NCBI RefSeq assembly: GCF_020382885.2
Contig: NC_058506.1
Location: forward strand, 744,001-808,000
Source: Scatophagus argus
Lineage: Eukaryota; Chordata; Actinopteri; Scatophagidae
Reading direction: 5' to 3'
DNA length: 64,000 nucleotides
A program made the translations under genes and the position numbers. This document shows, piece by piece, positions 51,926 through 63,000 of this stretch (within the stretch, counting starts at the first letter, position 1; each line of letters opens with the position of its first letter). The notes below the pieces were generated by a model. That model saw nothing but the letters and a program-made list of their open reading frames with translations, was not told the origin of the DNA and made no database searches.

Positions 51926-54640
51926 TTTCCTGGAGAAGAAGATTTGGATCTTTAACGACTGACAGTGCAACATGTGAACCTAGCAGCACAGGAGAGAAAG
52001 GGTTTTGTTTCAGTTGTGCAAAATGTCTGTGTAAAACTGAACATTTATGATTTAAAGTTGAAGACGACTGACGTATTTTCCCTTTTTGGTCAGGAATTTG
52101 CTCATTTCAGGTGTCCACTTGTCATCTGTATTATTGCCTTCTTTAGACAGACATGTCATTCAGATGTTCACCTTCACAGTCAATGATGGGTGTCTAATAT
52201 ATCCAGTATCCAACAAGTCCACTAAGAATCATTTACACAAGTAAAACATGTTACAAAGAAACAGAAAACATGAGACATGCTCTATTGCCATCACCACTCA
52301 GGTGTGGAGATTACCAGCATTTATGAGCTAATAGCAGCTTTTGCTTGCTGTGCTGCTTCGCTACACGGACGCTAACAAGGTTTCAGTGGTTATCATAGAC
52401 AGTTGCTTTGGCACAATTTTCACAAGAGTCTTAGTGTGTAATACTGTTAATTCAGTCACTCAAGATGATTTTCTAAATCTGTCCCAACATGAAATGCTAT
52501 CCATTCATACCACTGAAAAACAACACAACACACAACTCAGCTGCTCATGACTTCACTACCATTGCCACAGTGGTTTAAAACAGATAAGAGAAATGTAAGT
52601 TTTCTCCTTCTGACTGCTGTCAAAATGCTACAGTGAGTGTCTGTTACAATGCTATGATAATTGGTTTAATGTATTAATGGTACCCAGCATTGCTGTTTAC
52701 TGTATCTTATTGTATTTTAGATGAAAGTCATTACAGATATTGTAAATATCAATGGTTTGATATATACAAAATATAAAAATAATTTTGCAAGGAATGCAAA
52801 ACAGTAATCTAATGCAATGGAAATCTGAATCTATGTTTACTGTAATACAGTTTATTCAAACAGTACATTCATTCATCACATTCAAAGTCATTCTTAGTCT
52901 GCATCATTCCAAATACTGACTTATACATGTACTGCACATTTTGTTTTTCATTGCTATTTGTACATTCTTGATGAAATAACTACTTTTTGTCTTTTGACAA
53001 CAATTATTACTCTTGTAACTCATCTTATATTTAAATCAACAGTGATTCAAATTCAGTCTGTGGCGTTTTTGTAATTACGCTCAGATAAACTCTCTTTGTA
53101 GGACTTAATTTTGATAGATGTTTTATCGGTATCTTTTGTATGGTATGTGAGATATTAAGGACATATAAAGTTAAAGTTTTGCAAATTGTTGTGAAATTTC
53201 AGCCAAAGAAATTGTAAGTTTAAGCATATATAGCAGCTCAAATTAGAAAGGGCAGTGACCATTGTCAGTCTCAACGCGTATACCCTATATGAGAACAGCT
53301 GATCCCTGTCTAAATTCACAAATTTGCTGTCATTGCAAAACTGATAATATGTGATTGTTTTAATGCTGTTGTCTGGCAATTCTTGGTTCTGCCACTAAGT
53401 TATGATATATGCAGATCAGGTGTGTTGTGTGTGCTGTGTTACATATTGGTCACATTGTGCACATAGAGCTGTCCATTGGACAACCATATGTGTCTGTTCT
53501 TGATTTGGCTTTTGCCTTAGCTGCAAAGTACGTACCACCATAGACTTGTTTTTTTTTGTTTTTGTTTGTTTTTGTTTTTTTTTTTTAAATCACACCTAAA
53601 TGACTGATAGATCTGTGGATGGGTCCAGTGATCATCTGGTACAAGCAAACTGATCATTTATGCTTGATCTTGATCTCTTGGGACATTCTGCCTGACAGAA
53701 ATGTGGACGTGGACATTGCACTCTGTAGTTTTACTCAGTGGATTAGTGAATGAAATTTCTACTGATAATAATATATCCAATAGTTATGTGGTCTTGCTTC
53801 GCTCTGCATTGTGGATTTTATGGATTTTTTTTTTCCCTCAGTTATGTTTGAATGTCTGGAGTGTGCATAAAGGTCTGTTAGTGAGAGTATATAGATCTGT
53901 GGTTTATTAGCTTCTAAACATGCATTTGCTTAGAGAGATTAAATTATAGATCCAGTTCCCTTCATATTGATTGTACTTGTGGGACACCTACACTATATAG
54001 ACTAACGTATCCAGACACACTTCTTTATGGGGTTGTTTTTAGGGTAAGGGCTAGGCCAGTCAAAATAAATCTTAATGCTTCAGCATACAAAACATTTTGG
54101 ACAATGCTATGCTTCCAACTTTGTGGCAACAGTTTGGGGAAGGCCTTTTCTATACCAGCATGAGTGTCCCCAGTGCACAAAGCAAGGTCCATAAAGACAT
54201 GGTTAGATGAGTCTGCTGTGGAAGAACTTGGGTGGCCTGCACAAAACTCTGACCTCAACCCCATCCAACACCATTTGGATGAACTAGAAATGGGATTATG
54301 AGCCAGTCCTTTTCGTCCAACTTAATGCCTGACCTCACAACTGCTCTACTGCATGAATGGGCAAAAATTCCCAAAGGAACACTCCAAAATCTTGTGGAAA
54401 GCCTTCCCAGAAGAGTGGCAGCTGTTATAGTTGCAAAGATGTCTTTGTATTTGGTGATGATTTAAATGCAATGTCATGAAAGTCCCTGCTGGTGTGATGG
54501 TCAGGTACCCCAATACTGCTGTCTAAATGGTGTATATGGTGTATAGTGTATGATCAGGTATACGGCAAAAGAAATGGAATCTCATTACATGTTTTAACAT
54601 ACAGACTTAAACAATAAATATGCTCTGACTCACAAACACA
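51926..54640 (+). promoter_or_regulatory. cipc: cipc 3' UTR (probable) and poly(A) signal
   Basis: No AATAAA lies close to the stop; the first good hexamer is at 54613-54618, followed by a T/G-rich stretch. If used, the 3' UTR is about 2.7 kb and includes a Tc1-like MITE. A nearer signal such as ATTAAA at 53938 cannot be excluded. Confidence 0.4.
53989..54550 (+). mobile_element. Tc1-like element remnant with both ends
   Basis: The left terminus TACACTATATAGACTAACGT and the right TGGTGTATAGTGTA are inverted. The inside reads, in decayed + strand frames, the end of a DDE transposase: the WPAQNSDLNPIQHHLDELE-like region near 54230-54290, then VESLPRRVAAV near 54400. It lies in the probable cipc 3' UTR. 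Confidence 0.7.
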
Positions 54641-55395
54641 TCTATTGAGTCTTGTTATTGTTCAACTGTGGCTGTTCAGTGGCTGGAAGCAAGTACAGTA
54701 CTAGATACTGTACCTGGCAAATGAAATGCTGAAAAGTACAGGAAACTGCTTTTTCATTTTCTCCTCAGTTTTCTGAATACATGATGTGTAATAATATGCA
54801 AGAATACATGCTTTCAAAATTTGTTTTATTTCTAGGTTATTTCTTATTCGGTAATATAGCATTACATCACAGATTAATTAACTGTATTGTTAGTCCAGAT
54901 ATTTTGTTCTAACAAGAGTAGTTAAAAAATATTCTTGCAATGCATAAAAATCATGCATCACTGGTTTGTTTGTAGAGCAAGAATTTACTGCAAGCATCCC
55001 ATTTTTGAATTTTACTCTGGCTTAAATGGGACTTAAATATTTGTTTTAGTGTTTTAGGTGCTTTAAAAAAAATTGTGCTAGATACAATCATAAATGATGG
55101 GAAACACCTTTTTAATGGGGTCTGGATTTAAAAAAAAAACTTACACCAATCTTCTGATTTGATTTGCTTAACAGAAATAATGGATAGTAAAGTTGTTACA
55201 CAATTTACAAAAGAAAACACTAAGTGCCATTTCTATATTTTAGTTCTTGTTGTTAATAGGAGATACATTTGCAAGACATTATTCTGCTGTAAAAACTTTG
55301 ATTCTGTGGACATTTTTATCCACACATTCAAAGGTCCGATGTAAGCAGCATTGCTGATGTTACCTTTAATTCAGGTTCACATTTTATTGTGGAAA
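54641..55395. other. intergenic DNA after cipc
   Basis: AT-rich with no recognised feature. Confidence 0.4.
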
Positions 55396-55399
55396 TGTA

Positions 55400-55920
55400 A
55401 CTAAGACTCAACTCACCTCAACTCAGCTTTATTTGTCATATGTCATAAGCCAGCATGGGTCAACAATGAAATGAAATGTGTTTGAAGAGAAATAAAGTGG
55501 TCAACTCAGCCACAAGGTACTCATTCTAAAATTCACAGATAAATAAAATATGCTAGCTTAAATGAATACATTAAATGAAATATATTAAATAAATAATTAT
55601 ATTGCACATTTGGAGTCTTGTTTTAGTGGAAGTGTACTGTGAGGTAGTGCATGTAAACATGTCTGTAAATGTTCACATTTCAGAGTTCAGAATTCTGATG
55701 GCCTGGTGGTAAAAACTGTCCTTCAGTCTGGTTATACTTGCAGTAATGCTGTACCATCTGCCAGATGGTAGCAAGGAGAACAGTCTGCATGCTAGATGGC
55801 TGTGGTCCTTGACAATGGCCTTCATCAGACAATGTTGATAGTATATCTAATGGAGGGTTGAAAGTCTGCTGCCTGTGTATATTCTGCCTCACTTCCCCCA
55901 GGACTAGAAAATGTCCCGCA
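55400..55920 (-). mobile_element. LINE 3' UTR remnant
   Basis: Begins CAACTCAGCTTTATTTGTCA (reverse of a retroposon tail with AGTTG repeats). It then has GATGGCCTGGTGGTAAAAAC, TCTGCCAGATGGTAGCAAGG and similar phrases that recur in fish LINE 3' regions. No coding frame remains. Confidence 0.5.
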
Positions 55921-56888
55921 CAGTCTCATTCCTCAATCTTATTACACTTCACCTTGCTTCACCTTACACAGCAGAGTCCTTGCATGCAATTTCTTCTCAG
56001 GCATCGCTAGCAAGACGTTGCGCATTGTGCTTATTTACGTTGCTGACTGGCCTCACTCCATGCCATTTAGCTTGTTAATGGACATTTGTTTAGCTTCACT
56101 AACAAGTACCCTGTTATGGCATTTTCATGTCTGCCTGTAGTGAGTTAAGAAAAAAAGAAAAAACAAGACTGGAAGGGTAGCATACACCAAAATGTTTAAT
56201 CTCTATATAGAGAGGAGGCAACACACAGAACCGGAAGGCAGCAAGCAGTTCAGAGGTGTTTACCCCACTGACTGAAGACTTCATTCCATTTTTATACTTT
56301 CTGATGTGTCTCTGGTCCTTTGTTTGGAGCTTCGCAAACATTCCTCTACAGGTTGACGAAAAACATTCGGGTACAATAAAAAGGCAGTGACCCATTTCGG
56401 GAACTTAGGACTGGGTGCAATCTCCTGTGGGATCAAGATGTCATCCTGCCCTCTGCTTTACCCAGGAAGTTATTTATGATGGGGTTAGAGTAGTAGGTTC
56501 ACCAGGTCATTGTATGGACATTATAGCAGTACGTGACTAAGGTTACAGACTAATTACATCAAGTATAAAGTAAAAGTATAACGTTATCTCATTGTTACTG
56601 CAAAGCATACAAAATTTCCATCACAACCCACATTTAGCATTTGAATGGCTCTGGAAAAAAAAAGAAAGGCTCTCGTAGTGGGTCTAGACTGGCTAGACAG
56701 CCCAAGTATCACCCTCATCTGAGAGCTTGTGGTTTTTTTTTTTCCTCTGTGAGATGGATACACATGAAGGTTGTATGGTGTGCTGGCATGTTGAATGCAA
56801 AAGCTACACTTGATATCCCAGAATTTTGTACGTACTGTTGCCAACTATGGAAGACAACCCAGGAGAGAAATGTGGCTTCCTTGTACAA
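55921..56888. other. intergenic DNA
   Basis: Open frames here have no recognisable domains. No element ends are identified. Confidence 0.4.
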
Positions 56889-57160
56889 GGTGTCAAGTCA
56901 AGTCAAGTCAACTTTATTTGTATAGCCCATTTTTACAAGCAGTTTGTCTCAAAGGGCTTAACATAACATCAGCAACATCCTCTGCCCTTCGACCCTCACA
57001 TCGACTAAGGAAAAACTCCCAGAAAAACCTTTAACAGGAAAAAATGGAAGAAACCTCAGGGTGAGCAACAGAGGAGGGATCCCTCACCCAGGACGGGCAG
57101 ACGTGCAATGGATGTTGTACAGGCAGGAAAGCAATTTGCAACATGAGAAATGACATTACT
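56889..57160 (-). mobile_element. LINE 3' tail of a third L2-like family
   Basis: On the - strand: GAGGTTTCTTCCATTTTTTC, GGGAGTTTTTCCTTAGTC, GGGCTATACAAATAAAGTTG and then ACTTGACTTGACTTGAC repeats. The end differs from both L2 subfamilies elsewhere in the window. Confidence 0.7.
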
Positions 57161-57815
57161 AAAAAGATAAGCAAAACAAAATCTCAACTGTTTAGTTTCA
57201 CTTTTTGCTACCACCTCAATATGATTTTAACATTTCACAAGTTATAAGAAAATTATAGTAATGAAAATTATAATGAACTGCTGTAACATTCATGTATATG
57301 TTATTCTTTTTTTTTTTTTTTTTTTTTTTTATGTGATGTTGAGAATCACTATCCTATCAGTTCGATTTCGGCCCGCAGGGAGAACCACCCCGCCCATAGT
57401 CGGTACATAGAGGAATGACAGGCAGATGTCAACAATACACATTGGGTTGGTCATAGAGCCGGCTACACTTCAACTTGAAGATCTGGATGGAGAGATACCT
57501 GCAGAAAGATACAGAGAGAGAGAGAGAGAAAGGGAGGGAGAGACACAAGACTACGAGGAGCACTGGACACACAGTTAGTGACATAAAATAATGAACTGCA
57601 TGTTAATCTGACGAGGGGAGAGGATAGAAGAGGAAAAGGAGGAGGGGAAACTGCATGGTGGATCATGTTTGTGTCCCCCGGCAGCATAGGCCTATAGCAG
57701 CTTAGCTATGATAGAGATTTAAAGATTAACAGTTAGTCAGACCTATTCTACCTGTGGCTATATATCATGAGGTGAGTGAAACTATGCCTACCAGCCCTAC
57801 ACACTTTATTTGGTG

Positions 57816-60716
57816 CTAACTATATGCTTTACTAAACAGAAAGGTTTTAAGTTTAGTCTTAAAAGTGGAGGTGGTGTCTGCTTGTCGAACCCAGATTGGC
57901 AACTGGTTCCACAGCAGGGGTGCCTGATAGCTAAAGGCTCGTCCTCCCGTTCTACTTTTATGAATTCTGGGAACTGTAAGTAAACCTGCACTCTGTGATC
58001 TGAGTGATCTATTGGGAATATATGGGACTATTAGATCCTGCAGGTATGATGGGGCGAGTCCATTTAGGGCCTTATATGTAAGTAGGAGAATTTTAAAGTC
58101 TATTCTGAATTTTACCGGAAGCCAGTGAAGAGAAGCTAAGATGGGGGAGATATGATCCCTTTTACTGATTCCTGTTAAAACTCTAGCTGCTGCATTCTGG
58201 ATCAGCTGCAGGTTATTAATAAAATAATTTGGACATCCTAATAATAATGAGTTGCAGTAGTCCAGCCTAGAAGTAACAAAAGCATGAACAAGTTTTTCAG
58301 CATCACTCTGAGAGAGGATGCTCCTAATCTTAGCGATATTACGGAGGTGAAAGAAGGCGGTCTTAGAGGTCTGTTTAATGTGATGAATAAATGACACGTC
58401 CTGATCAAAGATAACGCCGAGGTTCCTTGCAGTCGTACTGGAGGCCAAAGTAATGCCGTCCAGAGAGAGAATATTATCAGCTATTCTATTTCTAAGGTGT
58501 TTGGGGCCTAGAACAATGATCTCAGTTTTGTCTGAGTTTAATAATAAAAAATTGGAGGTCATCCAGTCCTTTATGTCCTTAAGACATGCCTGGAGTCTGG
58601 CTAACGGCTCTGTTTCTTCAGGCTTTAAGGATAAGTACAGCTGAGTGTCATCAGCATAACAATGAAAGTTTATGCCATGTTTCTGAATAATATTTCCTAG
58701 AGGGAGCATGTATAAGGTGAACAGGATCGGCCCAAGCACTGAACCTTGTGGAACACCGAGGCTAACCCTTATATATGAAGAGGAAACATTATTAACTTGA
58801 GCAAAGTGAAATCTATCTGTTAAATATGATTTGAACCAGCATAGCGCAGTCCCTGTGATCCTAGTCTCATGTTCTAATCTGTGTAATAAAATGCTGTGAT
58901 CTACAGTGTCGAAAGCAGCACTGAGATCTAGCAAAACAAGTATGGAGACAAGCCCGCGGTCTGATGCCATGAGGAGGTCATTTGTGACTTTAACCAGTGC
59001 TGTTTCTGTGCTCTGATGGGCTCTGAAACCAGACTGAAACATCTCAAAGAGACTGTACCTGTGTAGGTGATCAATCAACTGATTTGCAACCACTCTTTCG
59101 AGTATTTTAGATAAGAACGGGAGGTTGGATATCGGCCTATAGTTTGCTAAGATGTCTGGGTCAAGTGAAGGTTTTTTAAGTAAAGGTCTAATAACAGCGG
59201 TTTTAAACGCCTGTGGTACATAACCTGTTGTTAAGGATAAGTTTATCTGATCTAAGAGGGAAACGCCAATCAAGGGAAAGACGTCCTTGAGGAGCTTAGT
59301 TGGGATGGGGTCTAAGAGACATGTAGTTGGGTTAGATTTGTTAATGCTGGAGGTCAGCTCGGGGAGGTCTATGGGCAGGAACCTGTCCAGAGATGGAGTA
59401 GGATTAAAAGAGATTACTAGGGATGGCACTATATTGGCTATTCTGGGAAGATCTTTATTGATTTTTTCTCTAATGTTATTGATTTTATTGGTGAAGAAAC
59501 TCATGAAGTCTTCACTGCTAAGAGCTGCAGGAATACAAGGTTCAACAGAGCTGTGACTCTTGGTCAGCCTGGCTACAGTGTTAAAGAGAAAACGTGGGTT
59601 GGTCTTGTTTTTCTCTATTAATGTTGAATAATAGGCAGTTCTGGCTTCACGAAGGGCCTTTTTGTATGTCAACAGACTGTCTTTCCAGGCTCTCTGGGAT
59701 TCAGCTGATTTGGAGGAGTACCACTTCCTCTCCATCCGTCTTGATGTTTGTTTAAGTGTTCGTAAATTTGAATTATACCAAGGAGCTAGCCTCCTATGAT
59801 TTCTAACCTTCTTTCTCAGTGGGGCAACCATATCTAAAACTGTGTGCAACGTGGCTGCAGTGTTGTTGACAAAGGAATCAATTACTGCAGGAGTAACGTT
59901 TAAATCAGTACGGTCTGTTGTACTGGTACATGGAGCTGAGGGGAGCTGTGATGGGATTGCATCCCTAAATCTGTCTACACTATCTTCAGAGAGGCATCTG
60001 GTGTAATAGACCTTTTTGTTGTGTGCTGTAAAGTCTTCTAGAGTTAGTTCAAAAACTACAAGTGAATGGTCTGAAAGGAGAGGGTTTTGAGGGGCAACTG
60101 ACAGGTTCTTAGTTTCTAGGCCGTAGGTGAGAACCAGATCGAGTGTGTGATTGTGGCAGTGTGTTGGTTCATTCACTATCTGAAGGAAACCTATTGAATC
60201 TAAGAGTGAACTAAAGGCTGTCTTAAGACTGTCAGAGTCAACATCCATATGAATGTTGAAGTCACCTACTATAATGACTTTATCTGTACTGAGCACTAAA
60301 CTAGATAAGAAGTCAGAAAACTCAGACAGGAACTCTGAGTAAGCAGCAGCAGGTGGGCGATACACAACAACTAATAAAACTGGCTTTTCTGACTTCCAGT
60401 TTTGGTGAGACAGGCTGAGAGTGAGACTCTCAAATGAACTATAGATAGATTTAGGTTTGGGGTTAATCTGAAGACTGGAGTGGTAGATTGCTGCCACTCC
60501 TCCTCCTCGGCCTGTGGCTCGAGGAACATGATAGTTAATATAACCAGATGGAGTTGATTCATTTAAACTAACATATTCTTCATCCCGTAACCAAGTCTCA
60601 GTGAGGCAGAATATATCAGACTGATGATCAATAATTAGATCACTGACTAGGAGGGATTTAGAGTGGAGGGATCGTATATTTAATAATCCACATCTGATTG
60701 TCCTATTTTTTTGGCT
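57816..60716 (-). CDS. L2 ORF2: AP endonuclease and reverse transcriptase (966-codon open frame)
   Basis: Open from 60716 with no ATG near the start, so the true start lies upstream in another frame. The endonuclease contains [33 protein letters not shown] and [10 protein letters not shown], covering the usual APE catalytic residues. The reverse transcriptase contains [30 protein letters not shown] and [12 protein letters not shown] (catalytic YADD intact). The C-terminal region runs [20 protein letters not shown] to FLFSKAYS. Upstream, 60959-60717 is open in a second frame whose homology to the copy at 20000-20130 shows it to be the true N-terminal part, so a one-base break in the AAAAAAA run at 60706-60712 separates the two. 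Confidence 0.88.
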   Translation of the reverse strand, partial: SQKNRTIRCGLLNIRSLHSKSLLVSDLIIDHQSDIFCLTETWLRDEEYVSLNESTPSGYINYHVPRATGRGGGVAAIYHSSLQINPKPKSIYSSFESLTLSLSHQNWKSEKPVLLVVVYRPPAAAYSEFLSEFSDFLSSLVLSTDKVIIVGDFNIHMDVDSDSLKTAFSSLLDSIGFLQIVNEPTHCHNHTLDLVLTYGLETKNLSVAPQNPLLSDHSLVVFELTLEDFTAHNKKVYYTRCLSEDSVDRFRDAIPSQLPSAPCTSTTDRTDLNVTPAVIDSFVNNTAATLHTVLDMVAPLRKKVRNHRRLAPWYNSNLRTLKQTSRRMERKWYSSKSAESQRAWKDSLLTYKKALREARTAYYSTLIEKNKTNPRFLFNTVARLTKSHSSVEPCIPAALSSEDFMSFFTNKINNIREKINKDLPRIANIVPSLVISFNPTPSLDRFLPIDLPELTSSINKSNPTTCLLDPIPTKLLKDVFPLIGVSLLDQINLSLTTGYVPQAFKTAVIRPLLKKPSLDPDILANYRPISNLPFLSKILERVVANQLIDHLHRYSLFEMFQSGFRAHQSTETALVKVTNDLLMASDRGLVSILVLLDLSAAFDTVDHSILLHRLEHETRITGTALCWFKSYLTDRFHFAQVNNVSSSYIRVSLGVPQGSVLGPILFTLYMLPLGNIIQKHGINFHCYADDTQLYLSLKPEETEPLARLQACLKDIKDWMTSNFLLLNSDKTEIIVLGPKHLRNRIADNILSLDGITLASSTTARNLGVIFDQDVSFIHHIKQTSKTAFFHLRNIAKIRSILSQSDAEKLVHAFVTSRLDYCNSLLLGCPNYFINNLQLIQNAAARVLTGISKRDHISPILASLHWLPVKFRIDFKILLLTYKALNGLAPSYLQDLIVPYIPNRSLRSQSAGLLTVPRIHKSRTGGRAFSYQAPLLWNQLPIWVRQADTTSTFKTKLKTFLFSKAYS

Positions 60717-60968
60717 CTAAATATTTGCTAGTTTGTATTTTTATGAGGTTATTATGATTAACACCTCTTAAATTTTGTGCTGGTTGGACTATGGGAGGAC
60801 GAGGCACTGACACTATTTCTATGGGATTGTTAAACTTAGTATTACTGTGTGCATTTATATTTTTATTTATTCTACTTTTAACGGAGGGCGGCAGTCCTAC
60901 GGAAGCAGCAGAGAAGGGTGTAACACAGCGCTCTGCTTCCTGGCCTCGACCCTGGGTTGTCAGGGGGT
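60717..60968 (-). pseudogene. L2 ORF2 N-terminal segment, out of frame
   Basis: The frame reads SVPRPPIVQPAQNLRGVNHN then [15 protein letters not shown] and stops at TAG. The copy in akt2 intron 4 has RAVIHKSLIKMN continuing without a break into CGLLNIRSL, so this segment belongs to ORF2. It has no ATG and overlaps the end of ORF1 by a few bases in the -1 frame. Confidence 0.65.
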
Positions 60969-61856
60969 TGGTTGTCTAATAAACTTGGCCATATTGGTAG
61001 AAATAAGAGCCGCACCACCCCAGGTGGGATGAATGCCGTCTCTGCTAATGAGGCCAGGTTTTCCCCAGAAAGTTTCCCAGTTATCTATAAAGGCCACGTT
61101 GTTTTCTGGGCACCACCGTGACAGCCAGCGACGGAGCGATGACATGCGGCTAAACATATCATCACTGGTCAGATTCGGGAGGGGACCAGAGAATGCTACG
61201 GAGTCCGACATGGTTTTTGCCAAATTACACACCGACTCAATATTGACCTCCGACTGGCGTAGCCGAGTGTCATTAGCGCCGACGTGAATTATAATCTTAC
61301 CATATTTACTCTTATCTCTCGCCAGCAGCTTTAAATTGCCCTCTATGTCGCCCGCTCTGGCCCCCGGGATGCATTTGACTATGGTTGCTGGTGTCGGCTT
61401 CACATATCGCAAAACAGAATCGCCAATAACCAGGGTCGGTTTCTCAGCGGGTGTGTCGCTGAGTGGGGAAAAGTGGTTAGACACATGAAGCGGTTGGTGG
61501 TGAACCACGGGCCTTTGTTTTGGACTACGCTTCTTTCGAACCGCCACCCAACCTCCCTGACTTCCCGGCTGCTCGGGGGCTGCCGGGGTGCGGCTGACAT
61601 CAGCTAAAGTAGCTAAAGTAGGCCGGTCCGCACAGGCTAACTGCTGCTGGCTAGCTGTCGGGACTAATGGACTGTGATCTACAGTACGAAGCCGGGCCTC
61701 TAACTCAGTTAGCCTCGCCTCCAAAGCTGTGAATAAACTACACTTTCTACACATCTCACTCTCACTAAAGGAGGCAGAGGAATAGCTAAACATTTCACAC
61801 ATCTTACAGAAGACGGGAGAGGGAGAGGCAGAGGGAGAGTGAGTGGAAGAAGCCAT
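60960..61856 (-). CDS. L2 ORF1 protein with SGNH-esterase domain (298 aa)
   Basis: The N terminus carries CX2C...CX2C (FCKMC and MCRKC, residues about 16-40), which may bind zinc, followed by a short Leu/Arg/Glu helix ([16 protein letters not shown]) likely to be a coiled coil. Residues about 140-295 form an SGNH/GDSL hydrolase-like domain: GDSVLR (nucleophile Ser), HVGANDTR (Gly and Asn of block III) and [10 protein letters not shown] (Asp-His pair). Esterase-type ORF1 proteins are known from CR1/L2 LINEs. The frame is fully open from ATG to TGA, and all four catalytic motifs are present. The role in retrotransposition is not established from sequence. Confidence 0.85.
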   Translation of the reverse strand: MASSTHSPSASPSPVFCKMCEMFSYSSASFSESEMCRKCSLFTALEARLTELEARLRTVDHSPLVPTASQQQLACADRPTLATLADVSRTPAAPEQPGSQGGWVAVRKKRSPKQRPVVHHQPLHVSNHFSPLSDTPAEKPTLVIGDSVLRYVKPTPATIVKCIPGARAGDIEGNLKLLARDKSKYGKIIIHVGANDTRLRQSEVNIESVCNLAKTMSDSVAFSGPLPNLTSDDMFSRMSSLRRWLSRWCPENNVAFIDNWETFWGKPGLISRDGIHPTWGGAALISTNMAKFIRQPTP

Positions 61857-62100
61857 GTTAGCACTAAGCTAAGCTCAACGACAAACAGGACGGGGATCGG
61901 AAAAGGAAAGAATCTAGATGATCGTGCGGTTAATAAACTTTTCCTAAAGTGCTTGTGTACTTATTTGTAAGAACCAACCACAGTAAAAGCTAACACAAAA
62001 TATGTCGACTCAAGTACACCAATACCACCGAACACCAAACGTTAGCAAGTGAATGAGTAGTGCGAGAACAGGAAGTGACGCAATACGCAATACGTTACCC

Positions 62101-62880
62101 AACGCAGGAGGAAGCCAGTGACCACACAATACCCGCAAAGGTCCTGTGTCCCTTCCCCTAATGGGAGATTCACCTGCTTGGTGGGACCCTCTGCTATCTG
62201 AAGCTGCCAAGTCCTCCACAGAGTTAGAGGTTGACAGTGCAGAATACAAGAACAGATTTAGACAATCATAGGGGGAGAAGATAGCTGAACCCCGTTGCAA
62301 AGTCAGACAGAGAGAGGTAGGCAGGCAGGAGTCCAAAACAAAAGTCTTTTTAATTTTAATCAAAACTCAAAACAACAACCTGGACAATGTGTTGACCTGC
62401 AGTCCAAAAGTCAGAGTAGCAGTCAGAGTTGGACTCCATAGAAGATTGAGCCCAAACAGTCCAACAAATAGCTGCCTTCAAACATTGCTTGTTGCTGTTT
62501 CATCAGAATAACACTGTCTGACTCTGTCAGTGCCAGCAACTGCTCAGATTTATGGCCTCAATGATTCCAGTGGTGCCCCTGGGTCTAATAATGATGAGGA
62601 AATTTCAGTGCTGGGTGCATGCCAAACAGATGTTCCCCTCCCACCGGAGAGGCAAGTCAGTGCAGGTCACTCCATCATATCTAAATGCTTGGCTCCCATG
62701 GGAGCTCCTTTGGGCAGCATTGTTTAGCTTGTTCCAGTCACCACAGACGCGAATATATTTGCGGGAAAGCTCATGTGAACAAGGAAAACAAGGAATGGGC
62801 AGTGTGTTCTGGAACTATATGCTGTGTTTCCATCACAGGACAGATAAATTAAAGCTCACTATTAAGAGATTTATTGAAAT
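62101..62880. other. intergenic DNA with a MITE scrap
   Basis: 62103-62215 contains AATACCCGCAAAGGTCCTGT and GTCCCTTCCCCTAATGG, matching the inside of the MITE at 49235-49712. Open frames at 62530-62893 show no domain. Confidence 0.45.
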
Positions 62881-62904
62881 CTTCACCCTGTAGGTGGCAA
62901 TGTT

Positions 62905-63000
62905 GTCCATCCATCCGTTTTCTATACTGCTTGTGCAGGATGGTGGGTTCAGCTGCTGTGAGATGACAGTGCTAACTGCTGCACCACCATGTCAGCCTAG
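62905..63000 (-). repeat. dispersed fish repeat, fragment
   Basis: CATCCATCCGTTTTCTATAC is the reverse complement of GTATAGAAAATGGATGGATG, the end of the repeat at 21283. It is followed by an unrelated-looking GCTGCACCACCATG stretch. Confidence 0.55.

Larger units (their letters stand above)
57307..62100 (-). mobile_element. nearly full-length L2 LINE (subfamily B)
   Basis: A two-ORF non-LTR retrotransposon. 5' UTR about 62100-61857, ORF1 61856-60960, ORF2 region to 57816, then a 3' UTR to a 24-base T run (A run on the coding strand) at 57307-57330. Copies at 44381-45376 and the subfamily A copies confirm the family. It is the best preserved mobile element in the window. Confidence 0.85.

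Noticed and set aside
62530..62893. Open frames near the right end
   Set aside because: Two overlapping frames without recognisable domains or splice context, in repeat-containing intergenic DNA.
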